This document shows, piece by piece, positions 60,801 to 64,000 of a stretch of 64,000 bases of DNA (the stretch's first letter is position 1; each line of letters starts with the position of its first letter). The position numbers and the translations under genes were made by a program. Under the pieces are notes generated by a model that made no database searches, was not told the DNA's origin, and saw nothing but the letters and a program-made list of their open reading frames with translations. The stretch spans positions 62,240,453 through 62,304,452 of the forward strand of contig NC_034413.1 of the NCBI RefSeq assembly GCF_002078875.1. The letters run 5' to 3'. The stretch is from Numida meleagris. Lineage: Eukaryota > Chordata > Aves > Galliformes > Numididae.

Positions 60801-63028
60801 GGATGAGAAAAACTATGCGTATACAAGAATGTTCTCCAAGTACTACACTTCTTTGTAACAAAAGATGTTAGTGTTTTAGCATTGCCTAGTTGAGTAGCTA
60901 ATCAGTAAAGGCTCATTTCAATTAATAAAGTCAATTATGGAAGAATAAGTCTAAGGAAATAATCTTCATTCTGTTCCAACAGTAAAACACTGGCTTATTC
61001 TGAGCAGTAAAATCTGTGAATATTTTGTCCTGTTTTTTTCCAGAAACTTAACACTCAGCAGACTAAGATCAACATGACATTGCTTATTTAGGAATAATTA
61101 ATTTCCTCCACATACTCACACAGGAGGTAGAAAGCTTTGGTAAGACTAAAAAGCCCAGCACTGAATGTTTGAATCTACAACATCACCAAAGTTTGGATGC
61201 TTAGCTCCTTAAAAACAACAAAGCTTGTGCTCCGATGGGCTTCACTGCATACAGAAATGTTGTAACCAACTTTTAAGATAGGAACCTCTGTGTCTACCAG
61301 TTATTTACTTCCACAGTAAGGAATTACATACTTTTGTACTGACTCACGGAGCTTGAATTTTTTGCTGCTATCATTACTGCTTCATCAATTTTCTCACTGG
61401 TCTCATTTGTGTTTTCCGTGAAGATGTTCATCACTGTTACATTCACTATATTACCACTTCTGGTACGTGTAGCTTCTGTAGAACTGAGAAGTACAGAAAG
61501 TATCATTTTAAAGTCTCATACAGCACATATGGATAGCTAGTTAGACACAAAGACAACAGAGGATTTCTTTCTCTCATCCCATAATGTGGGTAGTTGCTAA
61601 GACATATGAAAATGAGTTCAATCCTTGCTCATGAATCCATTAATGGCCATCCTCCTTTACATCCAAATGTAAGAGTCTCTGTAAGTAAAAGCTGTTGGAT
61701 TTAAAGCTAACTACATAGCTCGTTTGTGTGCTGCTGGCCTGAAACTTATGCTTTTATACTGGGTTAGCCTCAAAGCATCTGCAGCATGGAGGACTTCATC
61801 CACTATCTCCTAAGTTCTGCATGGTCTTATCAGCCTGCGGTGTCACCCAGGACAGCCTTGGAGAACCCATACTGAAACATGGGGAGGATAATTCATGGCA
61901 TGACTGCAACAAAGTCAGAAGGGTCACATAACACAGGGACAAACTGTGTAGTTATTGGCACAGTGCTGTATCCTACAAGGTGTTAAAAGTGGAAGATTCT
62001 CTGTGGAACTGTCTCTGCCAGCCCACTTCACAGACCTATTGGAAATCTATAGGGTAAAAAATGGGGCAGGATTTAAAAATACCAAATGAATGGCCTCATT
62101 TAATGGGAGTCAGACAGCACTCAGCTCAACCCATATCTTTTCTTTAGCAAAGTAATCCACTGGAAACTAATTAAGTGGAAGCACACAAAGCAAACTTCAC
62201 ACACTGTGGAAAAAACAAACTGGCAAACTTACACAACTTTCACGATGACGGTCTGCTTGTAGTCTGTCATATTAATGAAAGCATCATCAAACTATGAAAG
62301 ATAAATGAATATCATCAGCTCCCTGGCAGAGGTGCACACCTCTTCTTTCTTACTTCAAGAAAATGACCTCCTTTCAACAGAGCAGTATGAGTTAAACAGT
62401 TCATCTTATTTCTCCAGGAAAACCCTTACAACAACTTATCTATAATCACAGAATGCTCAACATGTGTAATATCCATTTCATTAATGTAATTAAAATATGA
62501 ATACTGGTATGCTTATGGAAAAGGTTATTATTTAGGTATTTAACAGCGGACATCAGAAACTAAACAGTTTGGAAAACTTTGCTTTGCCCAGTGGTTTCTG
62601 GGAAGGGAACTGCAAAAGATACAGAGCAATTTATACAAGGGCTTCCCAAAACAGAAGTGGCACTGAAAATGCAGGTATTGCTTGACCTGAGGTTCATCCC
62701 TTCACTTCAACAAGAACCACGCCTGTAGTCACCCGAGGGCAAAATTCAACTCTTTCATAAATAAGTCTAAGCTAGTGTGAAATATTCTTGGAAAGAAGTA
62801 GATTTATCAAATAGAACTATCTTAGACTCCACATTAAAGGCTGCTTGTATCCCCTCTGTCTGCACCACATTCAGAAAAAACATTAAGTATGCAGAAAAGC
62901 TTAAAAAATAAAGTCACTTACAAATTTTATTATGCTTTGGACCATCTCTTCATACTCCTTTGAATGTACACTATCAATATTAGCACTGAACGTTTGTTGC
63001 AGCGTAATGGTCCCTGGGAATACCGTCC
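54768..63028 (-). CDS. MUC13: Transmembrane mucin, MUC13-like, 3' nine exons (5' part missing)
   Basis: Encodes the C-terminal 308 residues of a membrane mucin. In local numbering the order is: SEA domain about 5-90, EGF-like module 110-146, second EGF-like module 149-195, transmembrane helix about 200-225, cytoplasmic tail 226-308. All nine exons join in phase with GT/AG sites. SEA, then two EGF modules, a helix and a short tail, immediately upstream of ITGB5 in the same orientation, is the arrangement of MUC13, a gut epithelial mucin. The name rests on architecture and synteny; the sequence itself is fast-evolving. Missing from view are the signal peptide, the Ser/Thr-rich repeats and the EGF module that precedes SEA in human MUC13. 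HEG1, the next gene in human, also has EGF modules but lacks this SEA arrangement. Confidence 0.85.
54816..55263 (-). other. MUC13 intron before the last exon
   Basis: Bounded by GTAAGT and CTCTAG; no repeat or other feature recognised. Confidence 0.7.
55264..55465 (-). CDS. MUC13: MUC13 exon: cytoplasmic tail
   Basis: Encodes the end of R226 and residues 227-293. It begins AKRSHDPEKKRL, a basic stop-transfer segment. It holds NPGY (266-269), NNPYEV (Y275) and ends NYDDL (Y290). Acceptor TTGAAG, donor GTAAGT, phase 0. The tail is rich in Ser, Asn and Arg. Confidence 0.85.
55466..56153 (-). other. MUC13 intron between helix and tail exons
   Basis: Bounded by GTAAGA and TTGAAG; nothing recognised inside. 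Confidence 0.75.
56154..56241 (-). CDS. MUC13: MUC13 exon: transmembrane helix
   Basis: Encodes two bases of N197, residues 198-225 and two bases of R226: KELILIIVGTVLAAVILC, LVAAVSVVSI. A single continuous hydrophobic span. Acceptor TTCCAG, donor GTAAGA. Confidence 0.88.
56242..57663 (-). other. MUC13 intron between the 38-bp exon and the helix exon
   Basis: Bounded by GTAAGT and TTCCAG; unique A/T-rich sequence with no recognised feature. Confidence 0.75.
57664..57701 (-). CDS. MUC13: MUC13 38-bp exon completing the second EGF-like module
   Basis: Encodes the end of R184, residues 185-196 (CPVGYSGDNCEN) and the first base of N197. C-P-x-G-Y-x-G-x-x-C is the classic EGF C-terminal signature. 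Acceptor ATGTAG, donor GTAAGT; both phases match the neighbours. Confidence 0.88.
57738..57813 (-). repeat. Short CR1 3' tail
   Basis: Minus-oriented: taatcatagaatcaccaagg, then ttggaaaagacctacaagat. It directly precedes an A/T microsatellite. Confidence 0.9.
57818..57850. repeat. A/T microsatellite
   Basis: TA and AAT units (atatatatattaataatata-type) next to a CR1 tail in a MUC13 intron. Confidence 0.75.
58854..58962 (-). CDS. MUC13: MUC13 exon: second EGF-like module
   Basis: Encodes two bases of D148, residues 149-183 and two bases of R184: CLNCSAKANKFCERQNG, IPKCKCMSNFKEEGGKCV. Acceptor ATACAG, donor GTGAGT. The module is completed by the next, very small exon. Confidence 0.88.
58963..60108 (-). 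other. MUC13 intron between the EGF-like exons
   Basis: Bounded by GTAAGT and ATACAG. Holds a short TA repeat near 59863 and an unexplained 69-residue minus-strand frame at 59349-59558 (see findings). Confidence 0.7.
60109..60234 (-). CDS. MUC13: MUC13 exon: first EGF-like module
   Basis: Encodes the end of S106, residues 107-147 and the first base of D148: TSRCAVYGCDNTTTLC, EEDLYPRCVCREDFAKT, EWDTHSCS. Six cysteines with EGF-type spacing, including the C-x-C pair. Acceptor TTAAAG, donor GTAAGT. Confidence 0.88.
60235..61331 (-). other. MUC13 intron after the SEA domain
   Basis: Bounded by GTATGT and TTAAAG; contains a TA microsatellite at about 60551-60570. Nothing else recognised. Confidence 0.75.
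60551..60570. repeat. TA microsatellite
   Basis: Short run of TA units flanked by A runs in a MUC13 intron. Confidence 0.75.
61332..61483 (-). CDS. MUC13: MUC13 exon: end of SEA domain
   Basis: Encodes the end of V55, residues 56-105 and the first base of S106. RSGNIVNVTVMNIF is the SEA cleavage-loop region and following strand; G65-N66 stands where self-cleaving SEA domains have G-S. Then come NTNETSEKIDEAVM and KNSSSVSQYK. The donor GTATGT gives the phase needed by the next exon; a GTGAGT 27 bases earlier would not. Confidence 0.85.
61484..62232 (-). other. MUC13 intron within the SEA domain
   Basis: Bounded by GTAAGT and TTCTCAG; nothing recognised. Confidence 0.75.
62233..62291 (-). CDS. 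MUC13: MUC13 exon: middle of SEA domain
   Basis: 59 bp encoding residues 36-54 (FDDAFINMTDYKQTVIVKV) and two bases of V55. N42-M-T is a glycosylation sequon. Acceptor TCATAG, donor GTAAGT. Confidence 0.82.
62292..62921 (-). other. MUC13 intron within the SEA domain, upstream
   Basis: Bounded by GTAAGT and TTCATAG; nothing recognised. Confidence 0.75.
62922..63028 (-). CDS. MUC13: MUC13 exon: first part of SEA domain
   Basis: Two bases of a split codon, then residues 1-35: TVFPGTITLQQTFSANIDS, VHSKEYEEMVQSIIKF. The pattern of hydrophobics around S-x-E-Y-x-x-M is typical of the SEA N-terminal strand and helix. Acceptor TTGCAG, donor GTAAGT, leaving in phase 0. Confidence 0.8.
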
Positions 63029-64000
63029 CTGCAATTAAAACAAAGGATATTAATTAATTACAAAGCATCCAATAATTTGGATTTCACCTTAGGATTTTCC
63101 AGCCTTCAGAGATTAGGAAATACAATGCAGAAAACAATATTTGCAATTTTTCATGTGTTCACAGTGGAACTGCTGTGGAACAAACGTTTGCTCAATCAGT
63201 TCAGCAACATTTGGGCACGTACTCTGGCTCCCTGAAAAGCAAGCAGGATCCTGGTCTCAACCACAGAATCACAGAATCATCTGAGTTGTAAGGGACCCTT
63301 AAAGGCCACCTGGTCCAACTCCCCTGCAGTGAATGGGGACACCTGCAGCTCAGCCAGGTGCTCAGAGCCCCATCCAACCAGACCTCGAATGTCTCAAAGG
63401 ACAGGGCATCTATCACCTCTCCAGGCAACGTGTTCCACACTGGCAAGACTTTGAAATTGAATAATATTAAACTATAAGCATGGTCTAACACAACACTCTG
63501 AAGTGTTATGGCATTTAGCAAGTCAGACACATACATCACAGACTTTAAACCTGCAGTCACAGCCACTAAGCACCTAACATGGTTCACAGTATTTAAGAAA
63601 GCAGTTCAGTATCTGTCTCCTTCTTTAGGCTCGCAAGTAAATTTGGTAATCCTGCCTGCTGACATTTACATAAGAAGCCTCATTTGCTCACGTGCTTGCT
63701 CTTCAACAGCATCTCAGTCGCATTTCAACACGACTCTGAAGAATGTTTAGCAAGAGGAAAAATCAAGCCAGCTGTTCTGAGGTCTTGGGCTTTTATAAAT
63801 CTTGGCCATAAATACTGATGTCAGGTCTGCACTTGCATTTCTTTCCCACTTTTCACATATTTTAATCTCCAGAATGCCTGACAGGGAACTCAGCTAATCT
63901 TCCTGGCACATTAAACTCTTTGACTGTTACTGGTTTGTGAGATAACAATCTAGGTCATTGTAGCAGTGGCTGTCTGCAAAGTAAGGCATTATTCAGCAGT
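63029..64000 (-). other. MUC13 intron or upstream DNA at the window edge
   Basis: Apart from one CR1 piece, no Ser/Thr/Pro-rich or EGF-like exon is visible on the minus strand, so the mucin region starts further right. Confidence 0.6.
63262..63440 (-). repeat. CR1 LINE 3' fragment
   Basis: Minus-oriented: cacagaatcacagaatcatc, aaaggccacctggtccaact, then the aggacagggcatctatca segment. Confidence 0.92.

Noticed and set aside
61350..61358. GTGAGT donor inside the MUC13 SEA exon
   Set aside because: Using it would leave phase 0 and shift the frame of the next exon, which needs phase 1; GTATGT 27 bases later fits.
1..64000. CRISPR array, prokaryotic operon, tRNA or rRNA gene
   Set aside because: Nothing of the kind was seen; the dispersed repeats are CR1 LINE ends and the gene structure is eukaryotic.

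Overview
This is vertebrate nuclear DNA, most likely from a bird. Genes are split into short exons with GT/AG introns, the start exon lies in a CpG island, and the introns and intergenic DNA are strewn with CR1 LINE 3' ends (the recurring ATTCTATG-type terminus), the typical interspersed repeat of bird genomes. I cannot name the species; a galliform such as chicken is plausible from CR1 content and compact gene size.

Two protein-coding genes are supported, both on the minus strand. (1) Integrin beta-5 (ITGB5) is complete. Fifteen coding exons run from the start codon at 45345 down to the stop at 5162, with a 3'UTR ending near 4660. All splice phases close and give an 812-residue type I membrane protein with signal peptide, PSI, hybrid and beta-I domains with intact metal sites, four I-EGF modules, beta-tail, transmembrane helix and a tail with NPLY. 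(2) The 3' part of a transmembrane mucin, best read as MUC13, lies at 54768-63028. Nine exons encode a SEA domain, two EGF-like modules, a transmembrane helix and an 83-residue tail. Its start, signal peptide and Ser/Thr-rich mucin region are not visible and must lie beyond 63.03 kb. Head-to-tail ITGB5-MUC13 is the known amniote order (human 3q21).

Layout: 1-4.66 kb, no recognised gene (probably a convergent intergenic region, perhaps with the 3' end of a plus-strand neighbour such as UMPS); 4.66-45.35 kb, ITGB5; 45.35-45.65 kb, GC-rich promoter; 45.65-45.75 kb, a striking alternating purine-pyrimidine tract with three CACGTG boxes; 45.8-53.9 kb, intergenic with several CR1 copies and one CTCF-like site; 54-63 kb, MUC13; 63.03-64 kb, MUC13 intron or upstream DNA with a CR1 copy.

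The two products are both surface proteins of epithelial-type cells: ITGB5 pairs with the alpha-V chain as a vitronectin/RGD receptor, and MUC13 is a membrane mucin. Nothing in the sequence shows that they act together. I did not find a novel multi-gene system. The most noteworthy points are the Z-DNA/E-box tract at the ITGB5 promoter, an altered SEA cleavage motif and a tyrosine-motif-rich tail in the mucin, and several motif-dense non-coding segments.
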